A stretch of 64,000 nt of DNA. Origin: Cupriavidus necator (GTDB taxonomy: Bacteria > Pseudomonadota > Gammaproteobacteria > Burkholderiales > Burkholderiaceae). A program made the translations under genes and the position numbers. The notes beneath the pieces were generated by a model. It made no database searches. It worked only from the letters and a program-made list of their open reading frames with translations, and was not told where the DNA came from. This document shows positions 9,081 through 18,852 of the stretch, piece by piece. The stretch lies in assembly GCF_013141915.1 (NCBI RefSeq), contig NZ_SROX01000007.1:1-64000 (forward strand), in the 5' to 3' direction. Within the stretch, counting starts at the first letter, position 1; the number at the start of each line of letters is the position of its first letter.

Positions 9081-10600
9081 CCCCACTGACCCGATGGCTG
9101 GGCGCGCTGGCGCTCGCCAGCGCGCACGCCACGCAGGCTGCCACGCCTGCCGCCGCGGCTGACCCGGCGGCGCTCTACGGCCAGCACTGTGCCGCCTGCC
9201 ACGGCGCCGACCGGCTGGGGGCGATGGGCCCGGCGCTGCTGCCGGAAAGCCTGGAGCGCCTGCGCGCCGGCGAACTCGATGCGGTGCTGCGCGACGGCCG
9301 TGCCGCCACGCAGATGCCGGCGTTCGCTGGCACGCTGGCCGCGGCCGAGCTGCAGGCGCTGGCACGCTGGCTGCGCACCGCGCCCGCCACCGCGCCGCAG
9401 TGGGACGCCCGGGCCATCCGCGCCAGCCACATTGTCTACCACGCCCCGGCCAGCCTGCCGGAGCGGCCGGTGTTCAGCGCCGATCCGCGCAACCTGTTCG
9501 TCGTGGTGGAGGCCGGCAGCCATCACATGACCGTGCTGGACGGCGACCGGCTGGAGCCGGTCCATCGCTTCGCCACGCGCTTCGCGCTGCATGGCGGGCC
9601 CAAGTTCAGCCGCGATGGCCGCTATGTCTACATGGCCAGCCGCGACGGCTGGGTCGGCAAGTATGACCTGTGGAACCTGGCGTATGTGGCCGAGGTCCGG
9701 GTCGGCGTGAACACGCGCAACCTTGCCGTCAGCGACGACGGACGCTGGGTGCTGGCCGGCAACACGCTGCCGCGCACGCTGGTGCTGCTCCATGCCGACG
9801 ACCTGACGCTGGCGCGCGTGATCGACGTCAACGGGCGCAACGGCGCGCGCTCGCGCGTCTCCGCCGTCTACGATGCCGCGCCGCGCCACAGCTTTATCGC
9901 CGCGCTGAAGGATATCCCCGAGGTCTGGGAGCTCCCGTATGCCGATGCCGCCGGCACGCCGCTGCCGCCACCGGCCCTGCTGGCGCCGCGCGCGATCGTG
10001 CTGGACGATGGGCTCGACGATTTCTTCTTCGACCAGCCTTACCGCCATATCCTGGGCGCCTCGCGCCAGGGTGGCGGGCAGGTGATCGACCTGCAGCAGG
10101 GCCGCAAGGTGGCGTCGCTGGCGCTGGGCGGCATGCCGCACCTGGGCAGCGGCATCACCTGGCAGCGCGATGGCCGTGCAGTGATGGCGTCGCCGGACCT
10201 CGGTCAAGGGCGCATCACGGTGATCGACATGCAGGACTGGCACACCGTTGCCACCGTGCCGACCAACGGCCCGGGCTTTTTCCTGCGCAGCCATGAACGC
10301 ACGCCCTACGCCTGGGCCGATGCCATGATGAGCCCCGGCCGCGACACCCTGCAGGTGATCGACAAGCAGAGCCTGCAAGTAGTCGGCAGCGTCACGCCCA
10401 GCCCGGGCCGCACCGCCGCGCACGTCGAGTTCACGCGCGACGGGCGCTACGCGCTGGTCAGCCTGATGGAGCGCGACGGCGCCATCGTGGTGTATGACGC
10501 GGCCACGTTGCAGGAGGTCAAGCGCCTGCCGATGGACAAGCCGATCGGCAAGTACAACGTCTTCAACAAGACCATGCGCTCGGCCGGCACCAGCCACTGA
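9077..10600 (+). CDS. nirN: Dihydro-heme d1 dehydrogenase NirN
   Basis: A 507-residue periplasmic protein with the same architecture as NirS. A signal peptide (about 1-27) precedes a cytochrome c domain with CAACH (C38, C41, H42), then an eight-bladed propeller from about residue 115 carrying heme d1. Typical stretches are KFSRDGRYVYMASRDGWVGKYDLW, NTRNLAVSDDGRWVLAG and the C-terminal KYNVFNKTMRSAGTSH, where NirS has its own [18 protein letters not shown] end. NirN oxidises dihydro-heme d1 in the last step and can hand the cofactor to NirS. It is the only intact cd1-type protein here. Its start overlaps the nirJ stop (ATGA). Confidence 0.9.
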   Translation: MTPLTRWLGALALASAHATQAATPAAAADPAALYGQHCAACHGADRLGAMGPALLPESLERLRAGELDAVLRDGRAATQMPAFAGTLAAAELQALARWLRTAPATAPQWDARAIRASHIVYHAPASLPERPVFSADPRNLFVVVEAGSHHMTVLDGDRLEPVHRFATRFALHGGPKFSRDGRYVYMASRDGWVGKYDLWNLAYVAEVRVGVNTRNLAVSDDGRWVLAGNTLPRTLVLLHADDLTLARVIDVNGRNGARSRVSAVYDAAPRHSFIAALKDIPEVWELPYADAAGTPLPPPALLAPRAIVLDDGLDDFFFDQPYRHILGASRQGGGQVIDLQQGRKVASLALGGMPHLGSGITWQRDGRAVMASPDLGQGRITVIDMQDWHTVATVPTNGPGFFLRSHERTPYAWADAMMSPGRDTLQVIDKQSLQVVGSVTPSPGRTAAHVEFTRDGRYALVSLMERDGAIVVYDAATLQEVKRLPMDKPIGKYNVFNKTMRSAGTSH

Positions 10601-10633
10601 GCGCGTGGCGAAATCCCATGGCAGGAGTCCAAC

Positions 10634-11407
10634 ATGCAAGCACCGCTGAAGCCCGGCAAGGTCTGGCTGGTCGGGGTCGGCCCCGGCAGCGCGGACCTGG
10701 TCACGGTACGCGCCATGCGCGCGCTGGCCGCGGCCGAGGTCTGGCTGGTCGATGACCTGGTGTCGCCCGAAATGGCCGGCTATGCCAGACCGGGCACCCA
10801 TGTGGAGTGGGTCGGCAAGCGCGGCGGGCGCTGCTCGGTGAGCCAGCAGCGCATCCAGCAGCTGACGCTGCAGCACGCGCTGGCCGGCCGCACGGTAGCG
10901 CGCGTCAAGGGCGGCGATCCGCTGCTGTTCGGGCGCGGCGGCGAAGAAGCCGCGTTCCTGCGCGGCCACGGGCTGGAGGTCGAGATCGTCAACGGCATCA
11001 GCAGCGGCATGGCGGCCGCGCAGGTGCTGGGCATTGCGCTGACGCATCGCGCGCACTGCCACGGCGTGACCTTCGTCACTGGCCATACCAGCGCGCACGG
11101 TTGGCCCGACTGGCAAGCGCTGGTGCGTGGCGGCACCACCCTGGTGATCTACATGGGCATGAGCCGCATCGCGGCGATCCGCGACGGCCTGCTGGCAGCA
11201 GGCATGGCTGCCGGCGTGCCGGCGGCAGTGGTGATGCACGCCGGCAGCGACCAGGCGCGCAGCTGGACCGGCTCGCTCGGCACGCTCGCCGACGCGCTCG
11301 CAGCCGGGCTGGCAAGCCCGGCGGTGGTGCTGGTGGGCGGGGTGGTCGCGGACGCGCTGCCGGCATTGGCGACGATGGCCGCGGGGGCGGACCCGCTGGC
11401 CGCATAG
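10634..11407 (+). CDS. nirE: Uroporphyrinogen-III C-methyltransferase
   Basis: A 257-residue SUMT enzyme that methylates uroporphyrinogen III twice with SAM to give precorrin-2, the precursor of siroheme and thus of heme d1. Family motifs are clear: VGVGPGSADLVT at residues 13-24, VWLVDDLVSPEM, VGKRGGRCSVSQQRI, ARVKGGDPLLFGRGGEEAAFL and NGISSGMAAA. It stands last in the nir cluster, 33 bases after nirN with its own GGCAGGAGTCCAAC ribosome binding site. A SUMT dedicated to heme d1 in this position is called NirE. The sequence alone cannot exclude use in siroheme or cobalamin synthesis. Confidence 0.88.
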   Translation: MQAPLKPGKVWLVGVGPGSADLVTVRAMRALAAAEVWLVDDLVSPEMAGYARPGTHVEWVGKRGGRCSVSQQRIQQLTLQHALAGRTVARVKGGDPLLFGRGGEEAAFLRGHGLEVEIVNGISSGMAAAQVLGIALTHRAHCHGVTFVTGHTSAHGWPDWQALVRGGTTLVIYMGMSRIAAIRDGLLAAGMAAGVPAAVVMHAGSDQARSWTGSLGTLADALAAGLASPAVVLVGGVVADALPALATMAAGADPLAA

Positions 11408-11488
11408 TTTGGAACCCGCGGCGGCAAGCGCAGGGGGAGAGGATGGGCGTGTAGGCGATGCAAGGTGCTGCAATGCCGCCTTTCTCGT

Positions 11489-13672
<2,184 letters not shown>

Positions 13673-13676
13673 AGGA

Positions 13677-14861
13677 TCAGGCTGGCTTATCCACCTGGTC
13701 CATCGCGGCGAAGATTTCCTCGGCCATGTTGAAGGCCGAATTCGCCGCCGGCACACCGCAATAGATCGCCGCCTGCAACAGCACCTCCTTGATCTCGTCG
13801 CGCGTCACGCCGTTGCTGGCGGCTGCGCGCAGATGCAGCTTCAGTTCTTCCGAGCGGTTCAACGCCACCATCATGGCGATGGTCAGCAGGCTGCGCGTAT
13901 GGCGCGGCAGGCCCTCGCGCGTCCAGATCTCGCCCCAGGCGTAGCGCGTGATCAAGTTCTGGAATTCTTCGTTGAGCGGCGTCAGCCGCGCCAGCGAACG
14001 ATCGACATGCGCGCTGCCGAGGACCTCGCGCCGCACCGAGAGGCCGGCCTCATAGCGGGCGTGGTCGTCGGTCGCGGGCAGGCGGCCGCGCACGAAATCG
14101 ACCAGTGCGGCCGTGAAGCGGCCCGGCTGCTCGAAGCTGGAGATATGCGCGGCAGGCAATTCGATAAAACGCGCGCCGGGAATCGCATCGGCCAGCGCGC
14201 GGCCTTCCTGTGCGGTGGTCGACGGGTCGTGGCTGCCGGCGATGACCAGCACCGGCACCGGGATCGACGACACCGTCTCGCGGAAGTCGGCGTCGCGCAC
14301 CGCCGCGCAGCTGGCGGCATAGCCGCGCGGATCGAGTCCTGCCAGCACGGCGCGCAAACCGTCGAGCGCGCGGTCTGCCGTGGCGACAAACCCGGGGGTG
14401 AACCAACGCTCGACCGAAGGCGCGACCATCACGCCCATGCCGTCGTGCAGGACAGTGTCGATGCGCGCGTTCCATCCCTGCGCGTTGCCGATCTTTGCAG
14501 CGGTATTGGCCAGCACGATGCGGGAGAAGCGCTCGGGCGCATGGATGCCCAGCCACATCCCGGTGAGACCACCCATCGACAGGCCGCAGAACACGGCCTG
14601 GCCGATGCCCAATCCATCCAGGAGGGCGATCACGTCCTGGCCGAGTTGTTCAACCGTGAAGGCATCGCCCGGTGCGCTCGAGCGGCCGTGCCCGCGCGTG
14701 TCGTAGCGCACCACGCGGAAGCGCCCGGCCAGCGCGGCGGCCTGCGGCTGCCACATGGTGTGGTCGGTGCCGAGCGAGTTGGAGAAAATGATGGCCGGTG
14801 CCGACTCGGGGCCGTCGACGGTGTAGAAGAGGCGCGCGCCGGCGTGGTCTAGATAAGGCAA
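13677..14861 (-). CDS. pcaL: 3-oxoadipate enol-lactonase / 4-carboxymuconolactone decarboxylase fusion
   Basis: A bifunctional 394-residue protein. Residues 1-260 are an alpha/beta-hydrolase (PcaD) with nucleophile S95 in CGLSMGG, an acid near GSHDPST and the histidine in PAAHISSFEQP. Residues about 270-394 are the PcaC carboxymuconolactone decarboxylase (RREVLGSAHVDRSLARLTPLNEEFQNLI, then GVPAANSAFNMAEE). Together they turn 4-carboxymuconolactone into 3-oxoadipate. No ATG or GTG lies near the N-terminus. The homologous start is a TTG preceded by AGGGAGACCACC, which I take as initiation codon. It is separated from pcaB by 185 bases that include a palindromic repeat, so it may have partly separate expression. 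PcaDC and PcaL are both used as names. Confidence 0.9.
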   Translation of the reverse strand: MPYLDHAGARLFYTVDGPESAPAIIFSNSLGTDHTMWQPQAAALAGRFRVVRYDTRGHGRSSAPGDAFTVEQLGQDVIALLDGLGIGQAVFCGLSMGGLTGMWLGIHAPERFSRIVLANTAAKIGNAQGWNARIDTVLHDGMGVMVAPSVERWFTPGFVATADRALDGLRAVLAGLDPRGYAASCAAVRDADFRETVSSIPVPVLVIAGSHDPSTTAQEGRALADAIPGARFIELPAAHISSFEQPGRFTAALVDFVRGRLPATDDHARYEAGLSVRREVLGSAHVDRSLARLTPLNEEFQNLITRYAWGEIWTREGLPRHTRSLLTIAMMVALNRSEELKLHLRAAASNGVTRDEIKEVLLQAAIYCGVPAANSAFNMAEEIFAAMDQVDKPA

Positions 14862-14938
14862 GGTGGTCTCCCTGACTTGATGTTGGTTATTGGTGAATTT
14901 GGGGCGTCGGGCCTGGCAAACGCCGGCCCTCTTCCCCA

Positions 14939-14964
14939 CCCCTCTCCCGCAAGCGGGAGAGGGG
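14939..14964. repeat. Dispersed palindromic repeat, copy 1
   Basis: A 12-bp perfect stem (CCCCTCTCCCGC / GCGGGAGAGGGG) with a two-base AA loop, between pcaL and pcaB. A second copy of the same core is at 52517-52536. Such CTCTCCCGC palindromes recur in high-GC beta-proteobacterial intergenic DNA and may act as mRNA hairpins or weak terminators. Confidence 0.7.
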
Positions 14965-15046
14965 TTCACGACGGATGATGGCCAGCTCGATGACCTCCGC
15001 ATACCTGCCGGTTTGCTCCCCTCAGGCCCTCGTACCGATCGCGCAT

Positions 15047-16426
15047 TCAATGCCTCGCCACCGCTTCCCGCCACGCCGCTACCGCCGCATCCGCGAACTG
15101 CACCGCCTGCCCCGCATAATTGGCCGGATCCGCCAGCCGGTCCAGCGCCGCCGCATCCAGCAGTTCGGCGTGCGCGGGATCTTCGCGCAGCAGCGCCGCC
15201 AACGCGTCGCGCAGGCTCGTGCCCTGCTCCACCGCGCGCCGCGAGGCGTTCTCGACCAGCTTGTGCGCCGGCAGGCGGCCGATGCGGGCACCCAGCGCCA
15301 GCATCGCGGCCTCGCCAAGAATCAGCCCATGCGTGAGATCGAGATTGGCCCGCATGCGCGCCGCGTCGACCTGCAGCCCGGCGACCACCTCGCCCATCTG
15401 GCGCAGCGCGCCCGCGGCCAGCGTGACGATCTGGGGCAGCGTGTCCCATTCCGCCTGCCAGCCGCCCAGCGCGCGCTCATGTTCCTGGACCATGCCTGAC
15501 AGCATGGTGGCCACCAGCGGCGGCACGCGCACCGCTGCCGTCAGCACTGCCGCGCAGCCGACCGGATTGCGCTTGTGCGGCATGGTGCTGGAACCGCCGC
15601 GGCCGGGCCCGTCGGGCTCGGCCACCTCCGCCACCTCGGTCTGCATCAGCAGCGAGAGGTCGCGTGCCATCTTGCCGAGCGTGCCGGTCAGCATGCCGAG
15701 CGTGGTGGCAACTTCGACCACGCGGTCACGATGCGCATGCCACGGCAGCACGGGTGCGGCCAGGCCCAGCTCGCGGGCCAGTGCCGCGGTTACGCCGGGC
15801 GCGGCGTCGCCAAGGCTGGCAAGCGTGCCGGCGGCGCCGCCGAACTGCAGCGCACGGGCCTGCTCGCGCGCCGCATCCAGACGCGCGAGGTCGCGGCGCA
15901 GCGCGTCGAGCCAGCCGGCGGCCTTGCAGCCAAAAGTGGTCGGCAGTGCATGCTGCAGCCAGGTGCGCGCCACCATCGGCGTGGCGCGATGCGCGCTGGC
16001 CATTGCAGCGCACGCTTCGCCCAGCCGTACGAGGTCGGTGTCGAGCACGCGCAGCGCGTCTGCGAGCTGGAGAACCAGCGCGTTGTCGATAATGTCCTGG
16101 CTAGTGGCGCCCCAGTGCACGAAGCGCGCCGCATCGGCATCGCGCGCGGCCACGGCGGCGGTCAGTTGCCTGACGAAGGGAATGGCGAGATTGCCTGCGG
16201 CGACCGCGGCCTGGGCCAGCGCATCGCGGTCGATGGTGCCGACGTCGCGGCAGACTTCGGTGATGGCTGTCGCGGCGGCGGCCGGGATCACGCCGCATTG
16301 CGCTTCGGCGCGCGCGAGCGCGGCCTCGACGGCAAGCATGCGTTGCACGGTGCCGGCGTCGGAGAAGATGTCCAGCACGGCGGGGCTGCCAGACATGGGG
16401 TCGGTAAGACGCGTGACGGTTGGCAT
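15047..16426 (-). CDS. pcaB: 3-carboxy-cis,cis-muconate cycloisomerase
   Basis: A 459-residue fumarase/argininosuccinate-lyase superfamily enzyme that lactonises 3-carboxymuconate to 4-carboxymuconolactone. The superfamily signature GGSSTMPHKRNPVG is near residue 280. FVHWGATSQDIIDNALVLQ (about 103-121) and ARTWLQHALPTTFG (about 150-163) carry the conserved active-site stretches. It lies 98 bases after pcaG in the same direction. Length is normal for PcaB. The divergent-looking open frames on the other strand are shadows. Together with PcaHG and the PcaDC fusion it makes a complete path from protocatechuate to 3-oxoadipate. Confidence 0.94.
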   Translation of the reverse strand: MPTVTRLTDPMSGSPAVLDIFSDAGTVQRMLAVEAALARAEAQCGVIPAAAATAITEVCRDVGTIDRDALAQAAVAAGNLAIPFVRQLTAAVAARDADAARFVHWGATSQDIIDNALVLQLADALRVLDTDLVRLGEACAAMASAHRATPMVARTWLQHALPTTFGCKAAGWLDALRRDLARLDAAREQARALQFGGAAGTLASLGDAAPGVTAALARELGLAAPVLPWHAHRDRVVEVATTLGMLTGTLGKMARDLSLLMQTEVAEVAEPDGPGRGGSSTMPHKRNPVGCAAVLTAAVRVPPLVATMLSGMVQEHERALGGWQAEWDTLPQIVTLAAGALRQMGEVVAGLQVDAARMRANLDLTHGLILGEAAMLALGARIGRLPAHKLVENASRRAVEQGTSLRDALAALLREDPAHAELLDAAALDRLADPANYAGQAVQFADAAVAAWREAVARH

Positions 16427-16524
16427 GGGGGCGATCGGTAGCGGCCGTGACGATGACGACCACCTGATTATGTGTCAGGTCACCGGCGGCCCGGAAGATT
16501 CCGGCGGGCGCCGGCGCGAGCGTG

Positions 16525-17094
16525 TCAGATATCGAAGAACACCGTTTCGCCCGGGCCTTGCAGCACGATATCCCAGCGCAGCGTGCCGTTGCCGGCATCG
16601 TTGCCAACCAGCGTGGCGCGCCGCTCGGCCGGCACCAGCGCCAGCACCGGATCGGCCGCATTGGCCGCGGTCTCGTCCGGAAAGTACATGCGCGTGGCAA
16701 CGTGCCTGACCAGTCCGCGCATGAACACCGACACCATGAGGTGCGGCGCCTGCGGCCGGCCATCGGCAGCGGGCACGGCGCCCGGCTTGACGGTGACGAA
16801 GCGGAACGACCCGTCAGCCGCGGTGGGCACGCGGCCGAAGCCGGAAAAGCCGGGCACCAGCGGCAGCTCGCGCGTGTCTTCGGCGTGACGGTAGCGGCCG
16901 GCGGGATTGGCCTGCCAGATCTCGACCATGCCGTCCGGCACGGGCTCGCCGTTGCCGTCGGTGACGCGGCCTTCGATCACGATGCGCTGGCCGGCCAGTG
17001 CCGGCGCGCTGGCGGTCAGGTCGGCGCAGTTCAGCCCGCTCAGGCCGATATGGAGATAAGGACCGACGGTCTGGGATGCGGTGGCGTAAAGCAT
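16525..17094 (-). CDS. pcaG: Protocatechuate 3,4-dioxygenase alpha subunit
   Basis: A 189-residue alpha chain of the intradiol dioxygenase. The start MLYATASQTVGPYLHIGL is the family N-terminus. The core is a beta sandwich with VIEGRVTDGNGEPVPDGMVEIWQANPAGRY and a C-terminal RWDIVLQGPGETVFFDI. The alpha chain lacks the iron ligands and shapes the substrate pocket at the interface with PcaH. It starts four bases after the pcaH stop, consistent with a strict operon. An upstream ATG at 17127 overlaps pcaH and is not needed. Confidence 0.94.
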   Translation of the reverse strand: MLYATASQTVGPYLHIGLSGLNCADLTASAPALAGQRIVIEGRVTDGNGEPVPDGMVEIWQANPAGRYRHAEDTRELPLVPGFSGFGRVPTAADGSFRFVTVKPGAVPAADGRPQAPHLMVSVFMRGLVRHVATRMYFPDETAANAADPVLALVPAERRATLVGNDAGNGTLRWDIVLQGPGETVFFDI

Positions 17095-17098
17095 GGTC

Positions 17099-17800
17099 TT
17101 ACTCCATCGGCGTGGCATCGCGGCCACGCAGCACGATATCGAAACGGTAGCCGAGCGCGTATTCGGGCTGGGTAGTCTCCCAGTCGAGGCTGGCGATGAG
17201 CCGGTCGCGCGCCTTCTGGTCCGGCACGCAGTTGAAGATCGGGTCGAACGGCAGCAGCGGATCGCCGGGAAAGTACATCTGCGTCACCAGCCGCGTGGCG
17301 TAGGCGTTGCCGAACAGGGAGAAGTGGATATGCTGCGGCCGCCAGGCGTTGTGGTGGTTGCGCCAGGGATAGGCGCCCGGCTTGATGGTCTTGAAGCGGT
17401 AGTGCCCGTTGGCGTCGGTGACAGTGCGGCCCTCGCCGGAGAAATGCGGGTCCAGCGGCGCGTCATGCTGGTCGCGCTTGTGCACGTAGCGGCCAGCCGC
17501 GTTGGCCTGCCACACCTCGATCAGCGCGTTCGGCACCGGCCGGCCATTCTCGTCGAGCACGCGGCCGGTCACGACGATGCGCTCGCCGATGGGTTCGCCG
17601 CCGTTGCCGGCGGTCAGGTCGTTATCGCCTTCGCCGACAAACTCGGCGCCGAAGGTGGGACCGGTCACTTCGGACAGCGACTGCGGCAGCGCAATCAGCG
17701 ACTGGCCAGGCGAGCGCTTCTGCGTCGAAGCGTAGGGGTCGAAGCGGTATGCGGGCTGGGTGTCCCAGTAGGGACGGCGATACTGGGCAAGGCGGGTCAT
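17099..17800 (-). CDS. pcaH: Protocatechuate 3,4-dioxygenase beta subunit
   Basis: A 233-residue iron-bearing chain that opens the ring of protocatechuate between its two hydroxyls to 3-carboxymuconate. The four expected ferric ligands are present: Y105 (AAGRYVHKRDQ), Y144 (PGAYPW), H157 and H159 (WRPQHIHFS). The ATG follows a strong AAGGAGACTGCGCA ribosome binding site. It is first gene of the pcaHG-pcaB run and divergent from pcaQ across 94 bases that hold an inverted repeat. Full length and intact. Confidence 0.95.
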   Translation of the reverse strand: MTRLAQYRRPYWDTQPAYRFDPYASTQKRSPGQSLIALPQSLSEVTGPTFGAEFVGEGDNDLTAGNGGEPIGERIVVTGRVLDENGRPVPNALIEVWQANAAGRYVHKRDQHDAPLDPHFSGEGRTVTDANGHYRFKTIKPGAYPWRNHHNAWRPQHIHFSLFGNAYATRLVTQMYFPGDPLLPFDPIFNCVPDQKARDRLIASLDWETTQPEYALGYRFDIVLRGRDATPME

Positions 17801-17828
17801 TGCGCAGTCTCCTTGTCGTTGGAATGGA

Positions 17829-17855
17829 ATGACTTTAAGCAACACATAAAGTCAT
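17829..17855. promoter_or_regulatory. Inverted repeat between pcaH and pcaQ
   Basis: ATGACTTTA and TAAAGTCAT form perfect 9-bp arms around a 9-base spacer, in the AT-rich gap between the divergent pcaH and pcaQ genes. Position and symmetry suit a LysR-type operator for PcaQ. It differs from the rhizobial PcaQ box, so the match is by location rather than sequence. Confidence 0.5.
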
Positions 17856-17894
17856 GTAAATTAAGTTTTCTGAGAATTACGATAACTTTCCGGC

Positions 17895-18848
17895 ATGAAA
17901 ACCACCGCCCCGCCCGCGCTCGAGATCTTCCGCAACCGGGTGCGGCTGCGGCATCTCTATTGCTTCGTCGCGGTGTCGCAGACTCAGCATCTGGGCCGTG
18001 CCGCCGACCGCCTGGGGCTGACCCAGCCAGCCGTGTCCAAGACCCTGAGCGAACTGGAAGAGCTGACCGGCACACGCCTGCTGGTGCGCCAGCGCGCGGG
18101 CACGGAACTGACCACCGCCGGCACGCGCTTCCTGCGCCACGCGCTGCGCATCCTCGCGGATATCGATGCGGCGGCCGACAGCATGGCCGGCGAGCAGGCG
18201 CAGCCGCAGGAGCGCATCCGGCTGGGCGCGCTGCCCAGCGTCGTGCCCGCGGTGCTGACCGATGCCCTGCTGCGCTTCCGTGCCGCGCATCCCGAGGTCG
18301 GGCTGGCGGTCCAGACCGGCATGAACCGCAGCCTGATCGACCAGCTCAAGGCCGACGTGCTGGACCTGGTCATTGGCCGGATGGACGACCCGGTGGCGAT
18401 GGAAAGCCTGTGGTTCGAATCGCTCGGCCCGGACTCGCTGGTACTGGTGGTGCGCCCCGGGCATCCGGTTGCCGCCATATCGCGGCCGACCTTGCTGGAC
18501 GTGCTGGCATGGCCGCTGGTGATCCCCGCCGCCGGCTCGATCCCCCGCCACAACACCGAAAGCCTGCTCGCCCGCCACGGTCTCCCCCTGCCGGGCGGAT
18601 GCGTGGAAACGTCGGATGCTTACCTCGGACGCCTGCTGGCCCGCCACAGCGACTGTGTGTGGGCGGCGCCGCTGTCCGCCGCGCAGCGCGCGGTGGCCGA
18701 GGATGAGCTGGTCCTGCTGGCGCTCGATACGCAGGGCACTGAGGAACCGGTCGGCCTGCTGCGGCACGGCGACCGCACGCTCAGCCCGATGGCCGAAGCG
18801 CTGGCGGACTGCATCCGCGCCGCGGCCCGGCCGCTTGCCGCTCAGTGA
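17895..18848 (+). CDS. pcaQ: LysR-family regulator of protocatechuate genes
   Basis: A 317-residue LysR regulator. The HTH lies at about residues 22-60 (RHLYCFVAVSQTQHLGRAADRLGLTQPAVSKTLSELEELTG), and the effector-binding domain is about 100-310, with IRLGALPSVVPAVLTDALLRF opening it. The sequence is PcaQ-like (GRAADRLGLTQPAVSKTL), and the divergent position beside pcaH supports activation of the pcaHG-B-DC genes with a pathway intermediate as inducer, as known for PcaQ in rhizobia. Its 3' end is four bases from the convergent pcaK. Confidence 0.88.
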   Translation: MKTTAPPALEIFRNRVRLRHLYCFVAVSQTQHLGRAADRLGLTQPAVSKTLSELEELTGTRLLVRQRAGTELTTAGTRFLRHALRILADIDAAADSMAGEQAQPQERIRLGALPSVVPAVLTDALLRFRAAHPEVGLAVQTGMNRSLIDQLKADVLDLVIGRMDDPVAMESLWFESLGPDSLVLVVRPGHPVAAISRPTLLDVLAWPLVIPAAGSIPRHNTESLLARHGLPLPGGCVETSDAYLGRLLARHSDCVWAAPLSAAQRAVAEDELVLLALDTQGTEEPVGLLRHGDRTLSPMAEALADCIRAAARPLAAQ

Positions 18849-18852
18849 ACGC

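Noticed and set aside
9026..11473. Very long open frame antisense to nirN and nirE (815 codons), and similar ones at 7335-9365 and 26547-29747
   Set aside because: They mirror GC-rich third positions of the real genes, have repetitive Arg/Ala/His composition, no domains, and the opposite strand carries clear families.
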